Below, one piece after another: positions 47,533 to 61,522 of a stretch of 64,000 nt of DNA. This stretch comes from Malus domestica (Eukaryota > Streptophyta > Magnoliopsida > Rosales > Rosaceae). Every line of letters starts with the position of its first letter. The first letter of the stretch is position 1. The notes beneath the pieces were generated by a model. It searched no databases, had not been told where the DNA came from, and saw only the letters and a list, made by a program, of their open reading frames with translations. The translations under genes and the position numbers were made by a program. Location: NCBI RefSeq assembly GCF_042453785.1, contig NC_091669.1, positions 13,342,501 through 13,406,500 on the forward strand. Direction: 5' to 3'.

Positions 47533-47620
47533 AATCTAGTAATACTATCTAGTGGAATTTCTCCTCACTTTTAAGTGAAATGTATTATGTTCGAATCTTA
47601 TAAATCACAAGTTGGCAACC
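47533..47620 (+). repeat. SINE-like repeat, copy 3
   Basis: TGTTCGAATCTTATAAATC follows TCTAGTGGAATTTCTCCTCAC, the same arrangement as at 38103 and 46958. Confidence 0.4.
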
Positions 47621-47897
47621 AATTTATTTATTTATAATCAATAATTGATCAAAAAACTTAAAAAGCTGAAAAGAAAAGAATCTCATTCTTACAAAAGTGA
47701 GCACAAGTGCGTGAGTAACTTTCAACCGGTGATGGATAATTAACTAACAAAATATCAACGATTAACATCCACCTACGGAGACTCACTAGCACAGATCTCA
47801 AACAAAAAGCATGATCACGAAACGCATCATGTTATCTATTTTGGGAACCGATATTATGCTCAAGGGCTCACTTCAAGGAACAAAAGCTGTGACATTG

Positions 47898-48040
47898 CTT
47901 GTTAGTCAAGGGTTTTCTAAGGTAAAACAGTGTATGGAATGATGCACCCGTGTTTGAACAGTTAAAATCTGGCCATGCAAATCCAGCCGTCTAATACACC
48001 ACGCACACCGGGTGCATCATAGAATTTCTTGTTAGTCAAG
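47898..48040. mobile_element. 117-bp insertion flanked by a 13-bp direct repeat
   Basis: CTTGTTAGTCAAG occurs at 47898-47910 and 48028-48040. Between them, GAATGATGCACCCG and CGGGTGCATCATAGAATT form an imperfect inverted repeat. The structure looks like a small insertion, but the duplication is longer than normal for DNA transposons. Confidence 0.6.
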
Positions 48041-48463
48041 TATTTAGAAGGGTGCTAGTGATGAAAATAATCAAAGAATCAAATTGTGAATAAACATATA
48101 ATATAGGAGGTTTTTCCCTCAAGGTCTTTTTGCTGCATACTTTTTATTGAACTGTCTGCGAAACTGGGAAACAATACAAAGGCAAAAAACACGAACCAAT
48201 ATCTTCAAGAGAACTACTCTCACCCAAAACCTTATGAAACTACTGACTACAATCGGAAAGCAGCACCCAGGACGCATATGATACATGAAGCCCGTCATCA
48301 GCTTCGTAGAACTGGTAAAAACAAAAGCCTTTTTTCATTCAGATACTGATGCGCTCTTTATGAATACATCGAGACATCAGGCAACCTAATCACAAGTTAA
48401 TAAAAAAACTGAAAGTAGCATTGAAGTTTCTGTCACATACAAACCGAGAGCATCAATGTCATC

Positions 48464-51400
48464 CTAACCGGTCTGAACAGAAGGCACGGAAGCTGGCATC
48501 GCATCTTCAAGTTTTACTCTGGCACCAATGGAGCCGTCAGAAGCAGGACTAGCTCTTTCAGAAAGGGTATTAGCTTCTTTACTGCCCTCATCCAAGCGGA
48601 CAACTTGAGCAAAACTCTTGGACATGTGCTTGATGTAATCACTGGGAATTTGAACAGTATTTTTGTGCTCATTTTCTCCAGCCACACCGACAGCAATCAG
48701 GCTGGCTTGCTGTCTGGCCTTCCGCTCTTGCATTGCTTTCTGCCGGTCTTCATAAAATTCAAAGTCATCTAGAATCGACATCTCTGTTTCATAATTCTTG
48801 AAGATATTCAACATCTCAATTCCCTGCTCCAATTTCACCTGCACACATGGGAGCAAAACCAGGGCTTGTAAGCATAAGTACAAAGACTAGCCAAAATACA
48901 ACGTGCTTCACGATTTCTAATCTATATCTTAAAATTTTGTTTTCCATCAAACTCAAATGAATAACATAGATCACATGCTAAGCACTCGAATAACTTCCGT
49001 ATGGTCATCTCCTTAACATAGAACAAGTAAAACTGAACAAAAGGGGAAACAGGAGGACAAAGCCTACAAATGATTCATATTAAGTAAGGAAAATAAGAGG
49101 AAACAAGATGAAAATTCAGACTCAACACCATGAAATTACACAAAAAGCATCGGTGGTGCATCTAACAGTATTTTAGGAGGCATTATGAGCATCAGAAAAA
49201 ACAAAGACCTTCCGCACTAAAGATCACATCTACCTAATTAGTTATAGTCCATAAGCAGGCAATGACAGAAAGACCAATAACAGACAGAAGCTCAGTCAAG
49301 CTACTATAAGTATTCTAACAAAAACTAAATATTTAGCTTTCCCCTGGTAATGGATATTGTTTTTACGAACTGGATGCAATATATTTCCTATATTATAAAA
49401 AGTCTTGTTCCCAAATTGTCACCTCTTGAGTATCTCGGCTGTTAGTTACAGGCTTGTTGTCATTATTTTCAAGAATGATGTGACGAAACTGACTATTGGG
49501 GACATCTTTAATCATATGCCACTTCACAGGGAACTGGCCACTCCATTTGTCTTGCTGCCAGTAATCCAGACTCTTGTCAAAATCAACAGGTCCAATCATT
49601 TCAGCCACCCCACAGAACTGAGCACTAGCATTCACCTGGTATTATGAAGTACAGCAATGTAAGGGAAAACTGGGCATCAAGGATGAAACAGAAAGAATAA
49701 GAAACGGAAAAGGAAGAAATCATGTAGCATATGTTACTTATCTTGTGAACATCACCAAAAAGATCTTATTTGAAGAAAAGATTGTATAATTACCGAAAAG
49801 AAGAGAAAAATTGGGCAGCTATCATGCATCTCCTTAGCTTCACGATATGCAGCATCCAACTTTTTGTTACCGTTTGGTGTGCTGGCCCAGACACCATATT
49901 TGATGCTCTTGTGAACATTATCTTCACTGTATGACTTGATAATGAAGAACTTAGCATCTTTGTACTCTGTTACAAAATCAGGCCTGTTGAATGATTCATC
50001 AAGGACCTTGTTTGTAGAAGCATTATGTTTGGTGTTCTCCACAGAGCTATCAGCCATGATTTGACTCTTTGGCTTTGAGGCCCTCGGGCCCCGATTCTGC
50101 TCACAAAGAATATCAAGGGGGGCATTGCAACTGCATATAGGACCGCTGCCCCTCACATGCCGCTTGCTATTTTCTAATGATAGAAAGCCACGATTGTTAG
50201 CTCCAAAGCTAGAAAACGATGCACTTCCAAGGCCAGATCCCTGATTATAACCACTGGGCATGTAGCCTCTGTTATAAGAGTTTGAACCAGATCCAAACCC
50301 ATACATAGACCTTTGTTGTTGAGAAGCCTGTCGAAAAACGACTATTCATTAATACTAGAATCCATGAGTCTAATTAAATTCAGCAAGTTCCAGATGATGG
50401 TGTAAATGACAATCAACTCACGTCCCACGATATATAGGCTGGCATCATTTCCAAGATAGTGATTCATAAAAGATAAGCCAAAGTTGCATTACACCAAAAA
50501 TGGAAGATGACAGTAACCTAATGATCTACACCTGAACTCCAATATTGGTAGATACCCATGGTTACTAAACCCAATGATTCCTCAATATAGATATTTAACC
50601 AGCTCAACAAACTATACAGCATTCTTCGTTGCCATTGAAATAAATTAAAATGTCTTGATTTGGATAACATTGAATCCTATGATGGACTTTGAGTCATTGT
50701 GTCCAGTATTTTACTAATAAACATTGCGCTGCTGCAATCAGTTTTCCTTGCAATACATAGAAATACCAACGGCAAAGATTCTAATTATGGTGCATTGCAA
50801 AGACTAATATTTAATAAACATGATTTACAAAAATACAAAATCTTGATGCAAGGAGAAGCAGAGAGTAAACAACTTAAGAACAGGGGTGAACAAGGTAGCA
50901 CATGTGACAGTACGAGTCAAAAGCAGCTTGAAGAAACTGTTAAAAGGAAAGCGGGAGGTGAGAGAGGGAAGGAGAGAGTAGAATATATATTTCCTGAACT
51001 TTGACTTCCATATGACAAAGTGGAAATAATATTTTGAGCAAAAGTACATAATATAACATTTTCTGCAAAATATATGCAAGTTCCTTCCTCCAAGATTTGA
51101 TGGAAGAGAAGAAACCAGAAATCAGTTTCAAAAACATTGTTGAAACAGGATTGAAGAGAAAAAATAACCAATGAGATTTCAAAAGATCATAATTAAAGAC
51201 ATGCACAGGTACGAGAACATACCATGCCAACATTCTGCCCATATGAGCCCAGTGGGCCAATTGGCTGTGGAGACACTGATGGCGATAAGGGAGACCTGTG
51301 CCTGTCTGAGGGTTTTGGCCAGTCTGACAAAAGACCTCCAGATCTAAATCCATCAAATCCTTGCTGCAAGTCATGAAAACCATGACTACCAGGATTTCCA

Positions 51401-54203
51401 GGAAAATTGCCTCTACCAAAAGATCCCACTGGAGGATGATAACCAGGCCTTGGTCCAAAAAGCATATTGTCACCTTGTTGGTCGATATTAACTAAGGTGG
51501 TGAGCTCTGGTTGTGAAACTGTAGTAGGTGAGGTAATATATTGCATGCTAGGAGGACCAAGCTGCTGATAATAAGGCGGTCCCGAAAATGGGTATTGCTG
51601 GGGGGAATATAACTGGGCATCTCCACCTACGGATGGCATTGGTGTTGTAACCGGGGAGTAAGGCCCATACGGCATTTGTGGATTGTAGCCATATCCAGAA
51701 TGAAAGACTAAAGAAGGATTCTCATTGTAGACACCCTAATCAAGATTGAAAATACACGAAAATTACAATTAGTTAACCTGAAAGAAAGAAACGTATATAC
51801 ATGAATGACGATGCATAAAGATACACTCACAGGAGAATTAATCTCCAATCCTTCGGTGTTGATGTATGGAGAATATTCGTCCCACTCACCAGTTCCATTT
51901 TCATAACCTACATCACAGATGATAACATTGTATCTATACTTACATTCTATGAGAGCAACAAAAAACATAACTAAAGACTACAAAGGACTACTTTACAATT
52001 TATTTTTCCTTATATGACATGTCAAAAACTATCCCTCTCTAGAACTATAGTTAAAAATCCATTTATGAATACAAGCCTCCAAGACAGTATCGAGTACCGA
52101 CCAAAGAAAAAGAATACTAGGTCAGCTACAAATGTATAAAATTTGGAATTTATATTCCAACCTCACAGCTGAAGCCACATTTTGATTGGATTACTAAACA
52201 CAAAAAAGGGAAAAAAAATTCCTTCCTGATGGAGGTATTCCACTGTAATGTTGAAAAGGCCAACAAACAGTGAAGCGTATTTTCAGACTCAACCCAGCTG
52301 TGAACAGCTCATTTCCATGGCAGCGCATCCCGACCCAGATGAATAAAAGACTAACCTCTATAGTAGAAGGGCTGGGCCTGAGGGGCATAAACATTAGGTG
52401 GGAAAACAGTATGATCTCCACCTGAACCAAAAGGACCTGATTGACCTGCTGCCTCCCTTGGAAGACCTATGGTGGCAGCATCTGGAGAAGGATTAGGAGA
52501 AACTGACCTCTCATTTTTTGAGACATGGGGCTGATAACAGATAAACAAACGAAAGTTGTCATGCACGAGGGAGTAAAGAGAAAGAATTGAATTTAAATTA
52601 CAAAGAACTGGCAATGGATCAGAAGAGTATCGTGTTGGACTCACAACTACCTGCTCCTTCATGCTATCTGGTTCAGCAGGTTTCTCTTCTGCATCCATGA
52701 TCAGTATGCTCAGTGACTTAGTAGAGTCTTAGAAACATAGGGAGTACAAATTATTGACCAACCAAAGCAAAATTCGGGGATAGGAAAACTTGAAGCTATG
52801 AATATGTGCGCGCATATCCACGCGTGCACACCTACCCACACATGATAAATAGAAGTACATGAATATATTTCATAATCATGTCCACATCATTAGGTTCAAA
52901 TAAAAAACACGAAATTTTGAGCTACCCACTCGTATTGAAAAAAGTCAAAAACAAAAACAGAGATAAAGATCCCAACTTCACAAAAGCTGCCATAGATATG
53001 ATCCTAACTGCTCAAACTATAAACAATGAAATTCATGGAACAGGAAATGTTTTTGGATACACAATGAAGCACGATGTCCAGCTGTAATTATTTCAAGAGA
53101 GCTTCTAGCGATAACCCAAATTGCAAAAAGAACTAAAAATAAAATTTTCATGAATTTTATAATGAAAAGAAAAATAAACAAAAACTTTGGACTAAAAGGA
53201 CTCATTTTCTTTCATCTTATAAAAATCTTGAACTTTAAAAATTCATCCACCTCCTACTATTAGGAACAACGGCTTTTCTTTTCAATCTGCCTCACCGCAG
53301 TCCCCAGTAAACCAGACCATGGCGATACACATATAAAGACTACAATGACGAGAAATGAAACCACACGGTAGGATTAGCAGAAGCGTGAAGCCCTATTACC
53401 TATATAACTTTTGTTCAGAAAAGGTACATTTTTGCCATATCAAAGAGAGGCTTCTTCACAAAACCCGAGTCTGAAAGTAGTTTATACTTTATACACATGA
53501 TATATAAATTTGATTGCACAACCACTGTACAGTCCCTAGTATACTTTTTGTTGACAGCAACTTCAGAAATGAATATCAAAATGATTCCTATAACCCAAAA
53601 ATGATCACTAAAACTGTATCTTCACTGCATACATGCATGAATAAATTGATCCGTAATTCCGTATAGTATTCGGACTAAACTATGACTGAACTCGATGCAA
53701 CACATTCACACGATCCAACACATCATCAATAAATGACCTCAAACACAAAAATCGAAACACGAAAACAGAATATGAACAATCAATGCTTACAACAATTCTG
53801 TCATGACAATACACAGATACTACTAGATCTCCAATCCCAGACACTCCTCAGCCTACCAGCAAAGCCAGATCAGGACACAGTTCTACAAACCAAGCCAATC
53901 ACAGATGCCAAAATTCCCACGGCAAAAATCACTAAAACTCGAAATCCCCAACAGAAATACCAAAAAACTCACCAATTCATTGACTTTACATACAAATCAA
54001 AGAAAAACAAACAAACCCATCTGAGGAAATGATCAACAAAAACAACCCAGATTTAAAAAAAAAAAAAAAAACAATAACATGATCGAAATTCAAGAGGCAG
54101 AATTAAGCAAAGAGAATAAAAAGGTAGATTATTTATGATATGGGATTGTTGGGATTGACGTACCGGAAGTACGATCTGGAGCCTGCGGTTGGTTTGCCGC
54201 CAT
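48464..54203 (-). CDS. ECT: YTH-domain m6A reader, ECT family (8 exons, about 669 aa)
   Basis: Cytoplasmic RNA-binding protein that recognises N6-methyladenosine in mRNA. Exons on the minus strand: 54164-54203, 52645-52727, 52356-52530, 51831-51907, 51223-51735, 49794-50327, 49423-49635, 48464-48838. Together they give 2010 bases in frame. Residues 1-410 are low-complexity (Tyr/Gly/Pro/Ser), including [13 protein letters not shown], typical of ECT proteins and possibly involved in condensate formation. The YTH domain spans about 413-547: [20 protein letters not shown], then W443, and [10 protein letters not shown] with W500 and W505; W443 and W500/W505 are the candidate aromatic-cage residues for m6A. 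The tail (to 669) is charged. Exon 2 could instead end at 52651, removing two Val codons without changing frame. Which Arabidopsis ECT is closest cannot be settled here. Confidence 0.93.
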
Positions 54204-55188
54204 GAATCTCAAGCAAAGATCTTCAATTTTCAAGGAGACAGCACCACGCACGAGAATCCAAGCAGGAGGTACAGTATCTACCTATATACATCTATATATG
54301 TATATATTTTTTACCTCTCTCTCATCTAGTTACAAGACATAATAACAATATTATGATTATTTTATTTTATTAAAAAGTAAAATTATATTTGTTTTATAAC
54401 GTACGCCATGTTTATCCTGCAGATACAAGAAGTTTCTCGCTATGGTTTTTTGCTTTTTTATTGGATTTTAGTTTTATTTATTTATTGGTAAAATTGGAGA
54501 AAAAAAAAAGAAGGAAAATGCGGGCGTGGAAGTCACTGAAATGGTAAAATTGTGGGGAAAGCCAAAGGAAGAGTGAGGTGCCCAGAAAGAGAAATGTGCA
54601 CATGTAATCCTGCACACTGTGAGGACTGACTCACTTTACTTCTCTAGGGCTGTTTGGTCATTCAAAAATATGTTCAAATATAGTTTTAGGACATTAATTG
54701 AAGCGAATACTTTTCAATTCTCAATTATTGAAATGATGAAGTCGATTGTGTCAAATTTTTATTGGTATGTCGTCGATGTTTTTATTTTTATATTTTTTTT
54801 GTGTCGAGAATTAAATATTATTAAAGATGAATTTGAATGTTTATTGGTATGTCGTCAATGAGTAATCAAAATATAGTTTTAATCAATTGAGCTATTGTTA
54901 TTATTTTTTTTATCTAATCATTCCATTTTTCAAGAAAAAGTTGGTCAAAATGATCAGTTCTTCAATATATGGTTGATAATGGATTATCATGTCGTAAGTA
55001 TTTAATTATTAAGACATTGTTATTTGATTTCGATGAGTTCAACAATTGAGTTACGTAAAAGGAAAAAAAACAAAAAAACCATATGAGGCATTCTTCCAAA
55101 TGTATTGATTGTTCCCAAGCGGCCCTTGTGATTTGGTAGCAGTGTAGCAAGTACACATGAGATCCCACAAAGCTGTGTTAACCATGTT
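54204..55188. other. Intergenic sequence upstream of the YTH gene
   Basis: Presumed promoter and leader of the YTH gene near 54204-54600. Beyond that it is AT-rich, with a duplicated TATTGGTATGTCGTC phrase near 54760 and 54842. No other gene. Confidence 0.4.
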
Positions 55189-55197
55189 CCTGTAAAA

Positions 55198-55369
55198 GGA
55201 TTAGGATTCTTTTCCCTTCTCTTTTCATCCCCTCCTCTCACATTCTCTTGTTTTGTCTTTCTCTTGCTATAAAAAATTAATATAAGATATTGATATGACT
55301 TAATCGTGACCGTTCAAATAAGAGGGAAGGGAAGGGAAGGAAATAAAAGAGGGGAGAGAATCCTACTCC
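55198..55369. mobile_element. Mutator-type MITE, copy 2
   Basis: Ends GGATTAGGATTCTTTTCCC and, inverted, GGAGTAGGATTCTCTCCCC. A perfect 9-bp duplication CCTGTAAAA flanks it (55189-55197, 55370-55378). The middle TATGACTTAATCGTGACCG is related to the elements at 44812 and 62006. Confidence 0.85.
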
Positions 55370-55537
55370 CCTGTAAAATGCTCTATTTCCCTTCTCTTAC
55401 TCACAATCCTTCAATTGATGCAACCAAAGACAAAAACTGGGTACTCCTGCAGGTCTCTCTTTCTCTCTTGAAACCGATATTTAGTCCATATGGCGTTATT
55501 GTTGAAGAGTTGCTCGCTAAGTGTTTATAACGTACAT

Positions 55538-55749
55538 CGTTTGTTAGAGAGGATTTGGCTTGAGTAAGACTATTCACTATATTGAAGACATTTTAAAGGA
55601 GTAAATAGATGACAACTTTCTTATTGGGTAGGTTTCTTCATGAGTAACCTTCCACCGGACAAAATCATACAATTGTCATCTATTTCCTCCTTTAAAATGT
55701 CTTCAATGTAGTGAATAGTTCTACCCAAGCAAATCCTCTCTATCAAACG
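55538..55749. mobile_element. Inverted-repeat MITE
   Basis: Arms CGTTTGTTAGAGAGGATTTG and, inverted, CGTTTGATAGAGAGGATTTG continue through ACTATTCACTA.ATTGAAGACA and AAATAGATGACAA. No convincing target duplication was found. Confidence 0.7.
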
Positions 55750-55836
55750 AGGTCTCACTATCCAATAATGACTAACACAAGGTGAAATGGAGGACATGAG
55801 AGAATCTCCTCTCGAGGAGATTCTTGAACACAACCG

Positions 55837-55943
<107 letters not shown>

Positions 55944-55984
55944 TGATACATGCCCCGGTTGTGTGGTAAAATCTCTCATGATTT

Positions 55985-56476
55985 CAACTTCTTGAGTCTG
56001 TAAAACTAATTCTCCATCAAATTGTGGGGCATTGAAGATTGTTGTGATATTTCGAAAGTGATTCAGATATCAAAAGTTGTGAGAAAAATGCCTCAATAGA
56101 CAGACTTAAGCCTTCTCAGAATCTCATATGACAAGTTGACTTGCCTACACCCTCTAGATGCCATGGTAGTGTCCCGATCCAATCATACAATCTCATTTAT
56201 TTTTACTTCCGCACATGGCATTGTATCATTGGTCCAAGAGTTCGACATTTTCTGCCCAACCTTTCAGTTTTTAAATTAGAAATGCAATATACTCACTTTA
56301 AGATGTTTAAGGAACACAGTTTGCTTCAAGGAAAGAAAAAGTTACAACTGCTGCTGCTAAATTATTCACAAGCTGCATTTGGGAATGAAAGAATCCTTGC
56401 CTAATTTCTTCTTTCGTGTCTATCAAATCGACACTGTAAAACATCTACTGTATGCGGTATGTTCTTACAAATGCAT
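55985..56476. other. Intergenic, probable 3' region of the transporter
   Basis: No gene is visible; the part near 56476 is presumably transporter 3' untranslated region on the minus strand. Confidence 0.4.
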
Positions 56477-59175
56477 TTACTGCCTTTGAGTCTTTGAATC
56501 CGATATAGTATCGCTCAATTCAAGGCCCTTGGTTTCAAACGGGAAGAGCAACACGCATATCCCCGAAAGAAAAATTATAATCTCAAACAGCAGAATGGAA
56601 GCTGTTTGATGGCATCCATGCACCAAACCTACTGCCACAAGAGGGCATAACATTCCACCTATTCTTCCCATTGCACTTGCGATTCCAACACCAGTTGTTC
56701 GGACTGAGGTTGGGTATATCTAGAGTTCAAACCAAATAAATAAAGATCAAAACCCCGGCATAAGTTCTAAATGATTTTCATGGACAAAAATTCATACAAC
56801 CAGAAGACTCAGAATGTGAATATTCAAACAAGGTTCTTCACAAAATGATTTCTTAGACGCGGAGTTCTTTCATATGATAAACAATGAGATCATTTTGTAT
56901 TAACATTTATGAATGTGATGAAGAATATAGAGGTTCCGTGTATGTGCTGGATGTCAAACAAAATCCAAGTTCATTTGAATAATAAAAATCCCAGACAATA
57001 TGCATTGAACGAAAGCATGGACTAGTTGCGGGCTTAAGAATCAATTTTCGTGTTTGTGTCCTCTTGAAATGATGAATGCATTAACAAATTACCTCTGGGG
57101 CATATATGTAGATTATCGTGAAGGACCCTGTGATGCATATGCGAGCTCCAAACAGAAGGATAGTGGTCAAGCCCTGAGACTGATGGACTACCAAGGGGAG
57201 TAGAAAAATGCAGCATAGGAAGAACATGGATGACATTGAAAGCTTACGACCCAGTTTATCGACCGTAGCAGCAGATATGAGGAGCCCAGGGAACTCTTCA
57301 TTTCCAAACAAAGTTAAATGTGAGTCAACCAATTTCTAGAACTACAAAAACACTTTCAATTATTAAACAAAAAATACTGAAATATGCAGATAAATGTACC
57401 TGCAATACTAGTGATGAAAACATCTCTATAGCTAGTATCCATCGCTTTATCCGACTGTATTGGACCCGGTGTACATGTACTGTGTCTGCTGCTCAACTCA
57501 GTTGTCAGAAGCACCAGGCCGTAATATGAAAAAGCATTCCCAAAGAATACTACCCATAAGAGCAGGGTTGATCTGATTAATTTTGGGGAAAGAAGCGTTA
57601 ACAGTGAAGAGATGCCCCCCACGTTAGAATCCATCTCCTTAGGAGTTGGATCTTCTTTATCTGTCGGTGAGATCAAACGTGTAGCTTCTGATGGAGTACT
57701 ATTTTCAGGTAACTCAATTTTCAAATCAGAAACAAGATTCCCCGAAGGGAGTTTCGTTCCATTCATTCTTGCTACTTTCTCCAAAATATTGATTGCCTCA
57801 GTTGTTCTACCTTTTAAGCACAAATATCTCGGTGATTCAGGTGCAACCCAATAGAATATGAGGAGAAGCGATGAAGGGAGTGAAGACAAGGCAAGTAGCC
57901 ACCTCCAACCAAAGTTTGGCATGACAAGCTGCAAAGAACACAACATAAGTATATGAAGGTACCAACCTTATATTCTCATTACACATGCAGCACTGCAAAC
58001 GCAAAACAAGGAAAAATTAAAATTATCTGCAGTCGAATATGTAAGGTGAATAAGGAAGTGACTCCTAATGTTTTTTGTGTTCATCGTATCCAGTTGACAC
58101 GACTGCTAAAAATTAGGCAGTATTGATGCCAAAATTCCATGACTTCCAATATGTAGGGATGAAACACTGACAAAATAATGAAATATACAAAAACGAAAAA
58201 CCGAAAGGGGCGGATTCAAATCTAGAAAACTTAAACGATTACGAAGAAAGTACTCAAAAACATACCCACGCAAGTGAAGCCTCAAGAATTGTTCCAACAG
58301 TCCAAAAAGCTGAAAAAATAACCATCCAGGTACCTCTGTTAGGAGCAGGAATGAACTCCAGAAACCAGGATGAGAGTACAGGGCCACCTCCCAAACCAAC
58401 ACCAACTATGCAACGAAGGACGAGCAAGGATGTATAATTGGGGGAAAGAGCACTCAGAAAACCAGCTCCAGAAGTAACTATGGCTGTAATGAGGAATCCT
58501 TTCCTGGAGGAATAGAAGTTTAACAAAAAGATAAAAAAAAGAACCAGTACAATTGTTAAACTTGGAAATTAGGTGCATTCAAACATTGGAAAGGCAAAAA
58601 GAGCCAAATCTGCATCAATGAAGATAGAGAAAGAAAACTACAGTTGATAAAATGTGCAGGTACCAGAGAAATAGCATTGCTTTCACTACTAAAAGATGCA
58701 GGTTGTGCGTGCGCAGTACAAGGCATCTCAATGATGTACATCCGTCAGAATATTTAGAGGAAAGAATCATAAGAAAAGATTGTACAAAAGTCCGAATTAC
58801 AAAAAAAAAAATTTGTCATCATTCTTGTACAATGTATTTATACATGATCCAGACTATCTGAATTAGCCAAAGAGAAGACAAAAAAAGGAAACAAGAAAGT
58901 GCCCACCTACGTCCATATTTGTCAGAAACTATGCCCCACGAGTAAGCTCCGACTAGCGTTCCAACAAAAACCACACTGGTTATTAAACTTTCTTGTTCAG
59001 ACGAAAGACCCCAAGCAGACTGAACCGCTGGTCCAACAAAAGAGAGTAGCATCATCTCCATGGCTTCTGAGACCCAACCCATGCCGGCATATGCAAGCAC
59101 AAGAATTTGGAACTTTCCAAACCCCATGGCCACAAGAGCCTCGTCAACAGTGTACTTCGGGCTTCCATCTGCCAT
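56477..59175 (-). CDS. OCT7: MFS transporter, organic cation/carnitine transporter 7 (NiaP-like), 493 aa
   Basis: Membrane transporter of the sugar-porter/OCT-like major facilitator group. The closest plant family is OCT7/NiaP, for which nicotinate-type substrates have been reported; the substrate here is inferred. Coding exons on the minus strand: 58907-59175, 58266-58503, 57400-57928, 57093-57295, 56477-56719, giving 1482 bases in frame. It starts [20 protein letters not shown]. The loop between membrane helices 2 and 3 carries SDKYGRR, the second half has [10 protein letters not shown], and the C-terminus has [12 protein letters not shown]. All are MFS signatures at expected places, and hydrophobic segments fit 12 helices with a long central loop (about residues 205-265). 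The start codon directly follows a splice acceptor (CCTGTAG), so an upstream non-coding exon ending at 59736 (donor GTTAGT) is likely. No defects seen. Confidence 0.92.
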
Positions 59176-59735
59176 CTACAGGTTTGAGACGACAAAACTA
59201 TTTCACCTGGTCAGATTACACACATAATTCCTAGTGCCATGTGGTCATATAAGAACGATATTTTTCTACGAACGACTACCAGAAATTTTACAACTTCGAA
59301 GTAACTTATTCATAAACCATAAATAGTTGCAGGCACTACTCATAAACAATGTTCACATGGAAAAACCGACTGTGAAGGAGAAGAACTTATATGCCACTAG
59401 GAAGCTAAAGTCGATATCCCAAACCAATCATGGGATGGGATGACGTGTGAGAATGTTAGAATACATGACGACACATGATAGGTTTGAGATACAGCCAACT
59501 TGACATCCCGGATGCATGTTAGTCTCTCTCATTGCGAATATAACCACTTATCTGGGAACACAGAAAATATAACCACTTATAAGGAATTAAAATTATCCAA
59601 TTGAAGTTTTTATCTTAGACAAGTTTCTGCAGGTCCGCTCTAACTCTTAACTTTCTCCAAATAATCCCAAAAAAAATGGAAACAATATTAAACAAAAGCA
59701 TATGTAAAGGAAAACTTGGAAAATTAAAAACTAAC

Positions 59736-59940
59736 CTGCAATGTTGAAAGAAAGATCTTCCAGTTCTGTTCTGAATAATCAGCTCAAATTCTAGATTCCC
59801 TCAAGTTTTCATTTTTGTGTGAAATTCTGAGAACTTAATGAATTGGGAAATTGTGCAGAACGAAAAATAGAGAGGAAGAATGACAAAAGGATATTGATTT
59901 TCTGGTGTTGTGGGAGTTTGGTGACTTGTTCGGCTTCCCG
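59736..59940 (-). other. OCT7: Probable 5' untranslated exon of the transporter
   Basis: A TTGCAG/GTTAGT donor at 59736/59735 on the minus strand pairs with the acceptor just before the start codon at 59175. The CT/GAGA-rich tract near 59965-59980 could mark the promoter side. Needs transcript evidence. Confidence 0.45.
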
Positions 59941-61522
59941 CTTCCATCTAACATTCTAACTCACCTCTCTCTCTCTCCGACCTATGATATGACCCTTTTT
60001 GTCTTTTTCATTATTTTAATGTTAAACTGTTAAACACTCGATTAAATTCTTATTTATAATAAAGTAATACAAAATGCTGATGTGGAAATAAGTGAAAGGA
60101 CTTTAATAAAAACTTTGGAAGACACAAGGTTTCAGTCAAGAAAATGTCGTCATCAAGGATTGAAACCTAATTTTTCTTTCTTTTAATCACTTGTTTGTTA
60201 CAGTTAAAGGCTAAAAGAGAATGATTAGGCCAACAATTCAAAAACAAAATCTAATTGACTGGTTTAATTCACATATGCAAATTTTTTATTAAGTTTTGTT
60301 TGTGTAAAATGTGATGATCCATACATACAGCTAATGCTTATGCATAAAAAAATAAAAATAAAATTCGATTCGTGTTTTAATTTTAATGACATCATTGCCT
60401 TGGAGACTTTCGGTTTTCTTAGCTGAACTGTCAAGCTTTGTTATCCTCCATATGGGTAAAGATTTATCAAATTTTTAAGGAGAGTACTGAAGTGTTCACT
60501 ATTTGGCTTGTTATTGTGTCGTTCACCTTGGGGTTCATTAGGGGATATGCCCTTCTTGTGTTTCTTGTAGGAAATCACAGTATCTCGAGGATTGAACTGT
60601 AATGTCGTTAGACAATTGATGACTGCGGTAGTGCCAAAGAGAAATAGCACCAAAGGGAATAAGAGAATTGATTTTACGTTGGAAGATTTGTCTAGAGAAA
60701 TGAATCCTCCTTTTATAGACTTCATCATACCCTTCTAGAGAGTTGTGAGACTTTTCTGAATTGTCTTATCATTTCATGACAAGACACGTCACTTATGGAA
60801 AGATTATAACCATATGTTAAAGCATTACCTCTTATCACACCCTTGATTATGTGTATATTAGTACACACCAATCTTGTGGTGCACTTTTATACATCAAATA
60901 CAAACGTATGGTAAAGCCAACATCTATGCCTGCAGTATTATCTTGACGACTAATATGTGTTTGATATGCCTGCAATATTATTGTTCAGTTTGGTTTTAAC
61001 TCTTCTGAACTAATTGAAATCGCAGCTCACTCTCCACTTGGACAATTTCTGTTACACTTCCCATCCTTCCTTTTCTCCAATGATCAAATTTGGAAGCGCA
61101 ACTCAACAAATAGTGATTTTATTTGAGCACTTATAGGTACTTATTGCTTACACATATTTGACCGTTATTTTTTATTTAATGGCCCCCAGTAACTTAAGCA
61201 TAAGCGTTGAATTAAATTCAACAATCTAATACATGTTGGCTTGAGTGCCTATAGGTACTCAAGAAAAATTGAATCTGTGTTGGTTTTGGATAGTTGTTCT
61301 GTAAATTATTTCAACAAAAAATATCATGTTTGCTTCTTAAATCAGTAATCAACTTTGTGCCCCATCTAGGCCCAAAGATATTTGGTCTGCCTAAACGTAG
61401 GTCTATGAACCCAGGAAGCAAAGCAATACCAGAAAAAAGTTATAGCCAAAGAACCATCAGAGTGACCACACATCCAACCACAGAAAAAGTTAGGAGAAAA
61501 GGACCTACTGGTCCTATTTATG
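59941..61522. other. Intergenic sequence
   Basis: A 95-codon open stretch on the minus strand (60441-60728) and an 84-codon one on the plus strand (61294-61548) have no recognisable domain. No gene is assigned. Confidence 0.4.

Noticed and set aside
60441..60728. 95-codon open stretch on the minus strand
   Set aside because: No recognisable family, no splice context, and surrounding repeats; not called as a gene.
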